From Spodoptera frugiperda (taxonomy: Eukaryota; Arthropoda; Insecta; Lepidoptera; Noctuidae), in contig NC_064224.1 of NCBI RefSeq assembly GCF_023101765.2, forward strand, positions 10,062,103 to 10,126,102: 64,000 bases of DNA. The letters are read 5' to 3'. Below the pieces are notes generated by a model. It worked only from the letters and a program-made list of their open reading frames with translations, did no database searches and was not told where the DNA came from. Made by a program: the position numbers and the translations under genes. Below are positions 24,601 through 34,810 of this stretch, in pieces. Each line of letters opens with the position of its first letter. Within the stretch, counting starts at the first letter, position 1.

Positions 24601-27600
24601 TATGACACATGTAAGAAAGAGAAGATAGCGATAGTGCGAATATCGTCTAGTTGACTCGCACTCGTTGTCAGTAAATAATGAAGCGAAGTAGTCAGTTTTA
24701 ATACCCTTATTCATCATCGGTAATTCAAAATATTATTGCAACCAAATATCGGGTAGATAATAGTTATCAAGAGTAGCCACAACGGCAAATAACACCCATG
24801 TCTACCTACTTGTAACTCATTCGGCGTTGAGGCTAGGGTTGCCAACTTCTTAACTTAGGAAAAAAATGTATGAGAAAAAAAGGGATTTTTCAAATTTGAT
24901 GTTTTTAGTGCTTAAAAACTTTTTTGTGTGTTAACAATTTTTTGTTATCTTTATCACAGTAAATGAATTGTGATAGGTTTACGTTTTTTTTTTTTGTATC
25001 CTAGAATGTAAGTGTTTTGGCTCCCGCTGTAAACTTTCATTTTGATGTTAATAAATAAATAAAACTTGTTTGATAATCAACATTTAAATTGAAAAAAATA
25101 AACAAATCGTTTTTAATTAAACTTTTGTCTACCTGCTGCCTACTTTAGAATTATGTCTGCACAACTTTTTTAGTGAAAGCTGACTATTCACTCGCTATCG
25201 ACAAAATTGTACAGAAATGAAATGACGTGGGTTTTGTTTTATTTCATTATAGCAAGTGAATTGAGTGATATTTGTATAAATGTCACAGTCTAATATCATT
25301 CTCAGTCATTCTAATATTTCGTTTAATGATTATAAACTATTAATGCTAAAGAAGAAAAAAAACTTTAAGTAAACATAATGTGTATTTTGTTTATGCATCA
25401 CAGTAAAGGTTGAAAATAAAGTATTTTTGCAAACTTTATTTAAATGTAAACGCATAAAGTATAATTACCAAAAACAAAGTAAGATAAGTTACGTTATTAG
25501 AAAGTATGGTAGGCAACCCTAGTTGCGGCGGTTGTTCCTTGGCGACGCCGCCGCGCCGGCGCCAATTGATGAAACGAACGTTCGTTTTCCGACCTATCCC
25601 ATAAAAAATTGCGAATATTTATTTTTCAAAGATCTTTAATAAATTAGTAATAATTTTACGTAAATAAATAGAAGTATTAACATCAGAGAAACAAAACTGA
25701 TAGGTAGTAGATACATTGGCCAGCAGATCAACCTACTCCAATATGTCAAATGGATTTTCGACTTTATGTCAATACAATAAAGTTGAAGATGTAACAGAAA
25801 AGGATAGGTAGCAGCGCTGTGCGGTCGGTTTCTTTTGACGGCTTTTCGCGGAAGACAAGTGGCGCGCGCGGCGGCATCGTGAAAGGGGTATGTACCCTTT
25901 CGTTTGTTTTGAGTAAAGCCGCCGCGCCGGCGCCGTGCGCTTTTGGCACGCGCCGATTCATCAGTTCACTGCTAGCCTTCCGGGATAGTGTGTGTGCTTT
26001 TCGCAACCTTCGGTGGATTACGCGCGCGTTGTGTTCAACTGTTGTTATTAGTTTTTCGTTTAGTTCTTAGTTTTATTATTATTTAGTTTTTTACTGTGAA
26101 ATAGACACTGACATTAGTATTTTAGTTAATTGTGTAATTTAGGTAATTTTCGTTTATTTTACTTTTTAGTGTGTGTGTGTGTGTGTGTGTTGTGCCGAAA
26201 TGCCGCGACATTATTACAGTGCTGCAGAGTACACGGACATGATTTTGATGTACGGTGAATGTCATCAGAATGCAGCGTTGACTCTGCGGACTTATCGAGA
26301 GAGATACGGAGCGTCTCGTCACTGCCCGACTGATGTTCGTACAATTATTAGTGCTGTACAAAGACTCAGAGACAATCAGCCGCTGATGCCTAATACCCAT
26401 GATGGAGTTGCTGGACAGCAAACTTCATCGAACTTGGAACAAAGGGTTTTAACCCATTTTCGTAATAATCCAACCTGCAGTCTTAGGCAAGCAGGGCGTA
26501 CGTTTCACGTGCACCATCGGACGATACACCGAATCCTCAAAAAGGACAAAGTACGTCCGTACAAGTACTGTAAGGTGCAGGCGCTGCTGCCACGTGACAA
26601 GCCCGTGAGAGAAATGTATTGTCGCTGGGTGTTAGACCGGATTGCTCAAGACCAACATTTCGTGAGAAATGTATTTTGGACAGACGAAAGCACATTCACT
26701 CGAAACGGCATGTGGAACCGACAGACCATGCGACACTGGAGCCATACCAATCCCCACTTAGTAAGGGAATCAGCGCATCAGTACCGGTTTTCCGTAAATG
26801 TTTGGGCCGGCATTCACGGAGAAAACATAGTGGGTCCGTTTTTCATTGACGGAAATCTGAATGCTCAGAAGTTCTTAGAACTCTGTGACGGTCCAATTTC
26901 TGAGTATTTAGATGGATTGTCTGTGGCAGCAAACTCAAGGGTATGGTTTCAGTTGGACGGAGCTCCTGTAGTGTGTGTGACACCTCGCGCCTATAAGTAG
27001 TGTAAGTTAGTCGTTTAAGATAGTCAATTAAAGTTATTCGTAAGACAAACACGTCTCCTTATTACGCTCCCTAACCACACAACATTGCATGGCGACCCTG
27101 CCAGTGCTGCCACGCGGGCAGCGCTGAGCACGAGTACAGAGTAGAAATATGGATTTTATAAAATAAAAAGACCCTAAAATGTGTGGGCTAAAAGTGCATA
27201 ATAGTGAAAAAGTGGAGATGATTGCTGGCTGCCGGGTGTTGTCGATGCAGCCAGATGAGGACCTGCAGGGAGCAGTAAGTGTCCGAGAGGATGGAGCCGG
27301 GAGATGTTGGCCACCAGGGAGCGTCCGAGATTATCTCCGCTACCCTAGCCACGCAGAATGGAATAACCGGACTTCAATAGTGTTGTGTGTGTTTTTTTTT
27401 TTATAATAATGTGATAAGTAAGTGGATATGGACACTAATTAGTAAATAAATATAAAATTAAAATATTATTAGGGGCCCAATATTATATTAATGTAAGGAA
27501 TATTATAATTAGATAATTTTAGCGCTATGTTTTTTTAGAATGGTACTTAAGTTTTTAGAATAGTGTTTACGCCTGTTGACAATCAGTTTTTTTTTCTTTG

Positions 27601-30600
27601 GTAAATTCTGTAAGTATTTTTTGTTTTCCGAAATAATGTAAAATTTTGTAATTATATAGTATGCATAGCATGAGTAATGGGGATTGAAGGAATGTTCCCA
27701 TGCCCATATAGGTAGATGATGTCATACGGAGTGTCAGATTGTATTGGAAGAATCGTGTTACTTGACACCGAGTAACAATAACAACTGCACTTTGGTTTTG
27801 TCTTATGAAATTAATAATTAGATGAATGAAATTTGATATCAGCAAAGCTTTGGAATGTGTTCATTGTTTGTAAAAGTTTGTAAGTTTGGTTTTTAGATAA
27901 TTTGGAATGACTTGGTACACAAGTTTTGGCGTGTGACTGAAGGCTGATCACCTAAGGACAACGTATAATTTTGTCAACCAAGCAATTCAATTAGATTGTG
28001 TTATGTTGGTTTGTGATAGTTAAATGATAAGTAATTAATAAATATAATAGGTACACATGGTAAGGTACAGTTTAGTGGTCATGTCCTTAGTTCGATCATG
28101 GTGTAGACGAGCTCTCTCTGTGAGAATCTATTGGAGGTCAATAGAAACCTTAAAATAATATTGACACTAAATGTAGAATGAATAAAGTGAGCACAAATAT
28201 AATGAAATGAAGAATGGTGAATAATATAATGAAATAAATAAAATGAAAAGCAGGTACCGGAGAGTCCTGTATAAATGTAATGTGCTCACATGTGTATAAT
28301 ATAATGTATGTACCTTACGACAATGGTAGTGGAATAAGTTAAATAAAATAAAATGTTTTAATGTGTACCTAGTTATAAAGGTAATGATGGTTTATGGAGA
28401 ATGATTTTATTATTATGAAAATAAAATATGTAATAGAGATAAATAGAATCAACATTTTGTAACAATTGTCAACAGTGCGGTTAATATATTTAGATTTTTT
28501 TTTCCGTTAGGTTTAAATTTCCAAAAAAAAAAAAAAAATTATTAAAATAATCTTTTTTTTTCCAAAAAACGGGGGAGGTGTAGTGTGTGTGACACCTCGC
28601 GCCTATAAGTAGAGTAAGTTAGTCGTATAAGATAGAGTCAATAAAAGTTATTCATAAGACAAAGACGTCTCCTTAATTGCTCCCTAACTCACGTCATTGC
28701 ACTCCTCCACACTCCGTACTCCTTGCAAGAGAGCGGCTGAACATAATGTTTGGTGACCAATGGATTGGGCGCTTTGGTCCCCAAAGGTGGCCGGCACGAT
28801 CGCCCGACCTAACACCCCTGGACTTTTTTTTATGGGGATTCATTAAAAATGAAGTATACGCGAGGTTATCAGAAAGCGAAGCTGAGCTCCGAACACGGAT
28901 TGTCGACGCTTTCGATAAATTAAAAACAATGGCCTTGGATCCTGACCGAAATTTATTGCGCAGGGTTCGACACAATATCGTACGGCGATATGTGTCCAAA
29001 ACCGTGGTGGACACATTGAACATTTAAAAATTTAACTGGGCCATTACTTAATTGTGGTGTGTGCAAAGAAAGTGGCGAGAAATCGCATTCGCAAGGGTAG
29101 CCTCCAAAGATAATCCATGATCATTCATCACAACAACTCAATAAGCAGAGTGAATGAGCCGGCATGTCATCGTGTGTGTGTGTGTGTCGCCCGAACGCAG
29201 ACGCCACGTTGCCGCTCTTCTGGGGTCAAGGTACGTTGATACACGGAGTGTATCTTCTTTGAATTTATTTTATTATTTGTTTTGTTTGAAAATTTCACTT
29301 TTTTAATTTAAGGTTTTTGTTTACATTTTTGTTGGATTGTACTTCTATGTAATAGTTTTACTTTATAGTATAAATTATTGTATAAGAGCGATACACATAC
29401 TGTATGAGTACTTCATTAGCTTCTACCACATTTAGTCATTTGGGTGCTTTTGCATATAAGTGGGCCAGTTAAGAGTAGGGACTAATTGGGGTATTTGTAT
29501 TTTTTTTGAGAATATATTTAGTGACCTTTATCGTCGCTACCAATAGACAACCGGAACACCAGAGAAGACATAACTGCGTTGTTTGTCGGACTTTGTATTT
29601 GGGTAACTATTTTGAAGATGGGCGTTATTTTTTTATTAGTTATCTTTCTAAAGGACGAAAAACTAAAGAGAATATAAAAACAAATGGAAATAGAAAAATG
29701 AAAACGACTGCACGATTGTTGCAGCAGGGCAATCGATTGCTGTAGGGCCGAGTACAATGTCGCGGGTTCGATTCCCGCGCGCAATATTTTTTTTAGTAAC
29801 CCTCATTTTGTTTGTTCCTGGTCTGGGTGTGATGTGTACCTATGTGAATTAACATCACAGGAGAAAATTGGAACTTAAAACGGGATATTTACCATGTTTT
29901 TCTATTTCTATGAGTTTCCGATATTTCGGCACTGTTGCAAGCGCCATGATCACGGATAAACTGGAGTAAATGCGGGTGGATGTTTACGAGTAGACAAATC
30001 GGTCTACCCTCTTTCTAGTTAGTTTTTTGCTTTGACATTACTTATTAATATCGGAAACACATAAAAATTGAAAAACATGGTAAATATCCCGTTTTAATTT
30101 CCAATTCTAGTGTTAGAGTGACCATGTCAGTTTAAAAACTTATAACAGGAGAAAATATTATTGTGTGGCAACTTATGCTTACCTCTCCACATCCTGCAGT
30201 ATATCCCTGGCCTTGTTGACGTCGGGGTTGGTGCTGGTGGACGGGATCTCCTCGCAGACGTGCTGCGGCCGAGCCTCCCTCGCCGCGGGTTTGTCACTAT
30301 TTGTCAATATTGATCTGTCAATTACAATCACTACATTGTGGCGTCTACATGTGTGACCAATGGGTGATTGATGTATGAATGCAACAGCTTATCGTGATGA
30401 GTGGGTGTTTCTTTAAAAAAGTAAATATGCAACATGATAATTATTCAAAGAAGCAAAACTCTTATTTAATTAAGTATGAACTATTAAACATATAACGGCA
30501 TTATATGTTGATCCGGTCTCAATTCAAAATGTTTAAATTAAGATCGATTGTTGATATTTGTTATAACTAGTTATGGATTGTATAAAAATCTTGAATTGAT

Positions 30601-31664
30601 CTAGATTTTGGATTGATTATTGATTTCAGCTGTTATATTAATGCTGATTAAATTTTAAACATCAGTATTCCTGATACAGTAAAACAGTTTAAGTTTTCAA
30701 AATCATTACTTTACTTCAACGGTCATAATTCTGAACTTTGCATTGAGGATAATTTAGGACTTTAGGTTTACATCAAAGTTATTCAAAGAAATATTCAGAA
30801 GCATGAAAAACAAAAACAAGCATTTGTGGTTTATACCACAGTAAATAGAATTTAGTTTGAAGTTTATTTACTGAGCAAGCTATAAATTCTAGACCATAAG
30901 TAACTAGCATCATTTTACAAAAACTAGTTGTAAGCAGATTTTTCTAGTTATCTACATAATTAATTTATCTTTGATATTACTTATTAGTACTGTCTTTTAA
31001 CACAATTCTGAATTAGATTTGAAACATAATAGTTAGGTACATAAGAGAGTGAGTATTTCTGTGACATATAACTAGATGATTACCACCTTGACATTATGTA
31101 TGTATATGTTTAAAATGCCAAAGGTCAAGTAGATATAGTAGATTATTTATATTTGTATATATTTAAACGACAATGTAAGTAAGCTTTTCTACAATTTGAC
31201 GTCAACATCCACTTACTCATATCTACTAGGTACAATGATCAATTTGGTTTTCCAAGTAATTCATTCATATTTTCTAGAGAAGTACGTCAAAATTACTGCA
31301 GTCATAAGGAAAAATATAACTTGAAATTACTTAAATTTTCCTTGAAAACAGACTGACTAATTACTGAAATATTATAAAGGTGTCCAAATATTTTCTTTAT
31401 AAGTACCTTGTTATATGTGAATGTTACACATTAAAGTATTGATCGCTAATAAATATGGAAAATAGTAATTAATGTATGTAGGTTCATTGACAAAAGTTGC
31501 TTAGTAACAACTGCAGTAAATGTCGACTTCAGCTATTTTTAAAAACTATCTGGGGCAACTGTTTGTAGAGTACAGCATTAGGCAGTTTTGTGTTATAATT
31601 AAAATTATTATTAATCAAGAAGATTTCTAATTAGAATAATATATCTAAAAAGTAAATAAGATAA

Positions 31665-31709
<45 letters not shown>

Positions 31710-33004
31710 ACATCTATTAGAAGTCAGTTATGTTAAAATTTTAATGTATAAAAAGAATACAACTATGAAAAAGTTACCTCTAAAGGCCTTGATCCTCTAT
31801 AAATTATTCTATGCTCTATGATACATGGCCAAATAGGTTGTTATGTTAAATATAGATTTTTATAAGGTTAGTTTGCAATATCCGGCCTTGGTTGACAAAG
31901 TATGTTCACAAATTGATACCAAGGTCATTCACTGTGCTCCCAAGACTCTCAAACTAGGATATTAGGCTACATAGGTACTGTGTTCACAGAGTATTAATGT
32001 TTACTTAATATTTCACAAGGCCATTATCATACAGATGCTAGCGTTAATTAAATGATCATTGAAAATCTTCAACAACATCTGCCAATAAGTAATATTATTA
32101 ATAATATTGTAATTTGTTTACTTAAAATTTCATTTCATAAAATACTTTTTGGTCCATAATTTTACCTTTAAATATTTTTAGGTACTTGATATTTTTCTTA
32201 ATTGATATGACCTACTTTAGTGAGTAAAATAAGTATTTAAATCTTTTTAAATATGAATTTGAATACAAACCTTATACTATTCTGCTTTGGTGGCTCTACT
32301 GGGTACATGTTGTTACTGTCAACATTTTCATACATATTGTATGAGTCCATCATCCTCTGGTCATATATCTGTCTGTTGATGATAGACTTCTCGTCTATTG
32401 GGTACACCTTCATAGGGTACGGCTGCTCGTTGGTGGGTACAGGTGGGGCTGGAGTGTAGTTGTACAGCGGGGAGTGTAAGGAGGCTTCCAGGTCACTGGC
32501 CAGTGGGGACTGCACTGTGCTACTAGGGCTACATGTCGTACTGAGAGTGTCATACTGTATTACAGTGTCCTGCAGCGGGATGAGCCCAGTATCCCCCTCA
32601 TCATCCCTCTTCAAATTCTTCGAGCTAGTGACCGCGTCGTCAGGATCGCGCTGCCGTTTCCTAGCTCTGTTTTCTTCTATTTTCCGTCTCTTTTCCGCCT
32701 TGTCCTCTTCCGACATGATGAATTCCTTCACCATGCCTATTGACAAACACTTTTCTAACCGACATTTTTGACAAAACCTCCTCGTCACCACTGTGATTAC
32801 GCAGTTGTTCGTGAACGGACATTTGAACTCTTTACTAGCCAAGGCGTTTCGTCTAAAGAACGCCTTGCAACTCTCGCACGAGATCGCGTTAAAGTTGTAA
32901 CCTAGGGCCTTATCACCACACACTAAACATATTTTCTGTAAACTTGAGAGCACTTCTTTCTTCTGAGCACTGGCATCGTCCTTCTTATCACTGTTATTAT
33001 CCAT
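12634..33004 (-). CDS. Hr96: Nuclear hormone receptor Hr96 (NR1J), 8 coding exons, 564 aa
   Basis: Ligand-regulated transcription factor; the Drosophila homologue controls xenobiotic and lipid/sterol responses. Exons in transcript order (minus strand): 33004-32271, 30296-30183, 19753-19645, 17715-17602, 16295-16170, 15498-15415, 14567-14355, 12834-12634. All junctions are GT/AG and in phase, totalling 1,695 nt. Residues 24-97 form the zinc-finger DNA-binding domain (CLVC ... CESC; CPFTNNC ... CQKC) with the Hr96-specific P-box ESCKA. A Ser/Pro-rich hinge follows. The ligand-binding domain starts around residue 330 (LITIVNLTAVAIRRFIKMAK is the helix 3-5 signature) and ends with the AF-2 helix PLLMEIFDL. 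Start: ATG at 33004 (MDNNSDKK); the in-frame codon further upstream is GTG. The acceptor of exon 2 lacks a good pyrimidine tract, so its edge may shift by a few codons. Confidence 0.95.
12921..13094. repeat. MITE with ggcg(c/t)(a/g)tttacatta termini
   Basis: Starts ggcgcatttacattaagtcg; the right end is the imperfect reverse complement (taatgtaaacacgcc). Internal ggccgtattcggt and cggtgaccga blocks are also inverted. It lies in the last Hr96 intron. Confidence 0.6.
13200..13400. repeat. Palindromic 'agcatagc' repeat, copy A
   Basis: Contains tagcatagcacatct, accagtgctatgtgtacc, gcatagcttagcta and tgtatcgatagtag blocks. The same blocks recur in the element at 15636-16065 in opposite order and orientation, so both belong to one dispersed family. 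Non-coding. Confidence 0.5.
13982..14220 (+). mobile_element. tRNA-related SINE, family 1, copy 1
   Basis: Has a B-box-like ggttcgattcccgggtcggg and the family body (cggtatatggcaataggctc, cctattacgtgggactta). It ends in a tgta-type microsatellite and is flanked by an 11-bp target-site duplication, gttttaaaact (13971-13981 and 14221-14231). Intronic in Hr96, inserted opposite to the gene. It resembles the HaSE SINEs of noctuid moths. It is a mobile element, not a functional tRNA. Confidence 0.75.
14757..14862. repeat. Truncated foldback-family fragment
   Basis: Contains ttaattaatttagtatgtct, the reverse complement of the terminal segment of the 6352 and 11343 elements, plus a catgagcag motif from their loops. 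One arm is lost or degenerate. Confidence 0.4.
15120..15395 (+). mobile_element. LINE 3'-end fragment next to Hr96 exon 6
   Basis: The segment with gtgaaacaacgcttgcg, gtttcgccgtgtgagtgagg, cgcacttgtatcgcctctag and gcttaccatcaggtgatccg matches the recurrent 3' end of a lepidopteran non-LTR retrotransposon as I remember it. No reverse-transcriptase frame is left. Its end is only about 20 bp from the exon 6 splice donor of Hr96 (15413-15414). Confidence 0.6.
15636..16065. repeat. Palindromic 'agcatagc' repeat, copy B, with nested MITE
   Basis: The ends ttttccgccagagatg and catctctggtgtaaaa are inverted repeats. The body carries the agctaagctatg, tactatcgatacat and accaattatatttattgg blocks shared with 13200-13400. 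A second element at 15743-15875 interrupts it. Confidence 0.6.
15743..15875. repeat. MITE, ccgaatactcaaacg family, nested copy
   Basis: Begins ccgaatactcaaacgctag and ends with the imperfect reverse complement (caatattcggg). The core aaaatgacagagatagca matches the related element at 59041-59171, which helps define its limits. It is inserted within the repeat at 15636-16065 and is therefore younger than it. Confidence 0.6.
16573..16729. repeat. MITE, ccttagtacga family, copy 2
   Basis: Termini ccttagtacgag and gtactaagg, with an inner arm ttacgtttaaagt matched by actttaaacgtaa. The centre holds repeats of aatcagagcgccg, one more than in the copy at 10589. In an Hr96 intron. Confidence 0.7.
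16865..16995. repeat. MITE, acttaagacgggatat family, copy 1
   Basis: The left arm with cttaagacgggatatttatc is mirrored by gtaaatatcccgtcttaag. The copy at 29866-30106 has the same termini with a different, longer interior. Confidence 0.7.
17770..17905. repeat. Interspersed repeat, copy 1
   Basis: Contains gggagtgtggtatttttacc, tcactaaaacc and ggtggcca, which align with the reverse complement of 21900-22080. The family is unknown and no terminal structure is visible. Confidence 0.45.
18310..18528 (+). mobile_element. Degraded LINE-type 3' fragment
   Basis: Sequence including tatagcctatatacttcctc, tcaaatcggaccactag and gattagcgcgttcaaacaaa, ending in tataatattagtat, resembles a very abundant lepidopteran repeat, probably the 3' end of a non-LTR retrotransposon. 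It has no open frame. Confidence 0.45.
19138..19385 (+). mobile_element. tRNA-related SINE, family 2
   Basis: Carries tgcacggttggcgcattgg and a degenerate B-box-like agagtcgattctcgcac, then a body with ggctcggaaagcacgtaaag and cgttggttctgcgcctgact. These are features of a common lepidopteran SINE. Intronic in Hr96; ends unclear. Confidence 0.5.
20299..20428. repeat. Interspersed repeat, 'ccccgttcctactcctgctt' family, copy 1
   Basis: The block ccccgttcctactcctgctt, then aacccgctaggtagtccgca, recurs in forward or reverse orientation at 48815-48985, 59175-59255 and, degraded, at 63710-63812. Non-coding, with an occasional cgccttgggcgagagggag edge. Confidence 0.6.
20430..21899. other. AT-rich intron stretch, no feature recognised
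   Basis: Hr96 intron sequence rich in gtaggtac-like and tatata runs. I see no open frame, no strong inverted repeat and no known repeat until the element at 21900. Confidence 0.4.
21900..22080. repeat. Interspersed repeat, copy 2
   Basis: Aligns in reverse orientation with 17770-17905 through ttttagtgaggtaaaaatcc, cacactccctatag and aaaagctaggtacc. It extends further left (atgggggtaccggaacagg), so the family is longer than the first copy. Confidence 0.45.
22081..23880. other. Hr96 intron stretch without recognised genes
   Basis: Mostly AT-rich sequence. An 82-codon frame on the minus strand at 22322-22570 has no splice sites or recognisable domain. A short (ca)n tract lies near 23673. A 22-bp motif at 23339-23360 recurs with one mismatch at 29201-29222. 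Confidence 0.4.
23881..24597. repeat. Three-copy tandem repeat, about 240-bp unit
   Basis: The units start with aactgttttgttttcaaaca at 23881, 24121 and 24365 (periods 240 and 244 bp). The third stops at ctaagct (24597), lacking the last few bases. Units 2 and 3 are nearly identical; unit 1 differs by a few substitutions and small gaps. Each unit holds a short palindrome (tgttttcaaaca), gaatatcgatgatgtactta and ccatagatggcac. Non-coding, inside the 10.4-kb Hr96 intron. Confidence 0.9.
24833..25522. repeat. Putative non-autonomous DNA element with ctagggttgcc ends
   Basis: ctagggttgcc at the left and ggcaaccctag at the right are perfect 11-bp inverted termini around about 670 bp of AT-rich non-coding DNA. 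No internal frame and no clear target-site duplication. Confidence 0.4.
26200..29027 (+). pseudogene. Tc1/mariner-like DD41D transposase, split by an LTR element
   Basis: Two segments, 26200-26966 and 28706-29027, make one 363-codon frame once the intervening LTR element and one copy of its 4-bp duplication are discounted. The N-terminus (MPRHYYSAAEYTDMILMYGE) is a DUF4817-like helix-turn-helix; a second HTH lies near residues 80-115. The DDE/D core has Asp162 (FWTDES), Asp253 (FQLDGAP) and Asp295 (PDLTPLDFFLWG). The last two are 41 residues apart, so this is DD41D, as described for rosa-like elements. No stop or frameshift is visible outside the insertion. Terminal inverted repeats were not found. 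A tgtgtg run precedes the ATG, which was chosen as the first Met of the conserved domain. Confidence 0.85.
26967..28701 (+). mobile_element. Non-autonomous LTR retrotransposon (TRIM-like), complete
   Basis: Two 123-bp LTRs (26967-27089 and 28579-28701) begin TGTAGTGTG and end CATTGCA, differing at roughly ten positions. Each has a TATA-like ctataagta; the 3' copy has aataaa. Directly after the 5' LTR is a primer-binding-site-like tggcgaccctgccag. Directly before the 3' LTR is a polypurine tract, aaaaaacgggggagg. A 4-bp duplication, ctcc, flanks the element (26963-26966 and 28702-28705). The 1.49-kb interior has no gag, protease or reverse-transcriptase frame, so mobilisation would have needed a partner element. 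It sits inside the transposase gene, in the same orientation. Confidence 0.9.
29700..29865 (+). mobile_element. tRNA-related SINE, family 3
   Basis: A B-box-like cgcgggttcgattcccgcgc is followed by a T-rich stretch and gttcctggtctgggtgtgat, a SINE body common in moths. The left end is poorly defined. It abuts the MITE at 29866. It is not predicted to fold as a functional tRNA. Confidence 0.5.
29866..30106. repeat. MITE, acttaagacgggatat family, copy 2
   Basis: The left arm aattggaacttaaaacggga and right arm tcccgttttaatttccaatt are inverted repeats, with accatgttttt opposite aaaaacatggt. The interior includes ggcactgttgcaagcgccat and differs from the copy at 16865. It lies about 75 bp downstream, on the minus strand, of Hr96 exon 2. 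Confidence 0.7.
30297..32270. other. First coding intron of Hr96
   Basis: AT-rich intron with no recognised mobile element except a (CA)n microsatellite at 31669-31714. No coding frame. Confidence 0.6.
31669..31714. repeat. (CA)n microsatellite
   Basis: About 22 ca units with one interrupting t near the 3' end. In the first Hr96 intron. Confidence 0.95.
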
Positions 33005-34047
33005 TTTAGCTAATATAAACACTCACTCACTTCCAGTTACTTGACAAAATATGGAATTCAATTTCATAGTAAACTTTTCCACTTGTTCCCATCGCGTGCG
33101 TCCGACATACGCTATCACACGTTACGTGAAAGTGATTATCAGTAATATTTGCTGTTTGCAACGATAACTTTGTATTTCGCTAAAATATTTCGAGATAAAT
33201 ACATAGCAGAAACATATCGGGTGACTAATGACATAAGTCATTGTGTGTGCGTTTGACAGTTGTGGTTAGTGACGTCGGAAACGTCAAACGTAGTAAACAT
33301 TTATTATCTGTTACAGCTTTTTATTGCGTTCTAAATTCTAAAAATAAAGATTTTTAGTTTAATGTTTTATTCATAGAACGAAAGATCTACGTTTTGTAAA
33401 GAAAAATCTTAAAATATATAGAAAAATAATTTGAAATCTTCAAATGGGTACTTTATAATTGAATCACAGTACTAAACTTTCAGCTGTGTATCGTGTATTT
33501 TTCACAATCTATCTTTGAGATAGACCTACAATATTATATGCTATAATTTTAAGGCGATATTTACATATTTATAATCATAGCAGGGACAAATGCCTTAACT
33601 TTTAAAAAATTTTAAGCATTATAACTTGGCGAAAATTCCTAAGCATTTGTGTAATTTTATTGATCTGTGATCGATGATCATTTGATCATACAACTTCATC
33701 CTATGGAAAGTTACATATACGAAGTAGGTACATAATTATTTCTCAATTTATGTGCTTAATGTATGTTACCTCATACCCAACATTAGTAGTAAAAGTGTAA
33801 TTTAACATGTAATGTAAAAACACCACCTTTTTTACTTGGCCGTTGACTTTGTACTCATTGACGTATAAATAATGTTCAATGGCCAGACATATCACTTTAA
33901 CTATAGGTAATAATAAAGAAATCACAGTAAGGACCCATAGACTTACCACGAATATGTCTATATTTTCATTACTCTTTAGAGATAAACAAGCAGCTCCGTC
34001 GAAGCTTGGTTAGCTTTTTACAGAATGGCTTTTGGTGCGATAGGTAC

Positions 34048-34292
34048 ACACACACAACATCACGTTTTTTATCCCCGAAGGAGTAGGCAGAGGTGCACAT
34101 TATAATGTACACCCACTTTTCATCATTTGTGTTGTAAGTCCCATGTAATAGGGAGTGAGCCTATTGCCATATACCGGGCACAATTGACAGACTCCGTGCT
34201 GAAATGTTGCTGAGAAACTTGACCTGACCCGGGAATCGAACCCGAGACCCCTTCCCGACAGTCGCACTTGCGATCACTCGACCAACGAGGCA
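34048..34292 (-). mobile_element. tRNA-related SINE, family 1, copy 2
   Basis: Reverse orientation. On the + strand cccgggaatcgaacccgaga is the complement of the B-box region; tattgccatataccgggcac and ttttatccccgaaggagtag are the family body and tail. It matches the copies at 13982, 37183, 51395 and 62515. Confidence 0.75.
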
Positions 34293-34364
34293 GTTTTTGG
34301 TAGGATAATATTTAACTATTAACATTTCACATTGAATAAATGCTATTTGACTTTTACAGCTCAC

Positions 34365-34810
34365 GTAGGCTCACGCTTTTGTCTTGGGCTATTGACCACC
34401 CACAAGGTGGACCTAATTAGGGTCTCAAGTAGCCAAGTCCCTTGGAACCGGTCTATCTTAAAATCGGCCTACCGGGACATCTATGTTCAGCAGTGTATCG
34501 TCTATCGCTTATACCACGGGAAGTGCTCTGAGGAATTGTTTGGTCTAATATCTGCCGCGTCTTTTCGCCATCGACCTACACGACAGCACTTCCATCCTCA
34601 TCATATGGTTGGCAGGCCACAATGTGCGCTTCTCTAGAAACTTTCTGCCTCGCACAGCAAAACTGTATAGTATATAACTGTATAGTAGAATGAGCAGTAT
34701 TTCCGAACCGATACAACCTTCAAACCTTCAAGAAAAGAGCGTATTCCTTTTTAAAATGCCACCTGTGACTCCTCTGGTGTTGTACCTGACTCGGTGGCTG
34801 ATAGTCTAAT
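34365..34810 (+). mobile_element. 5'-truncated LINE, end of the reverse-transcriptase ORF
   Basis: In frame +, CIVYRLYHGKCSEELFGLI resembles the conserved region at the C-terminal end of ORF2 of lepidopteran jockey/R1-type LINEs. A frameshifted continuation reads FKKRAYSFL, and the 3'UTR motif gtgactcctctggtgttg follows. The frame is broken by stops, so it is inactive. Confidence 0.65.

Noticed and set aside
25819..26070. 83-codon + strand frame before the transposase
   Set aside because: Likely 5' non-coding part of the transposon; GC-rich composition explains the lack of stops.
27179..27406. 75-codon frame inside the LTR element, considered as a gag remnant
   Set aside because: No zinc knuckle or other gag feature; length within chance for this composition.
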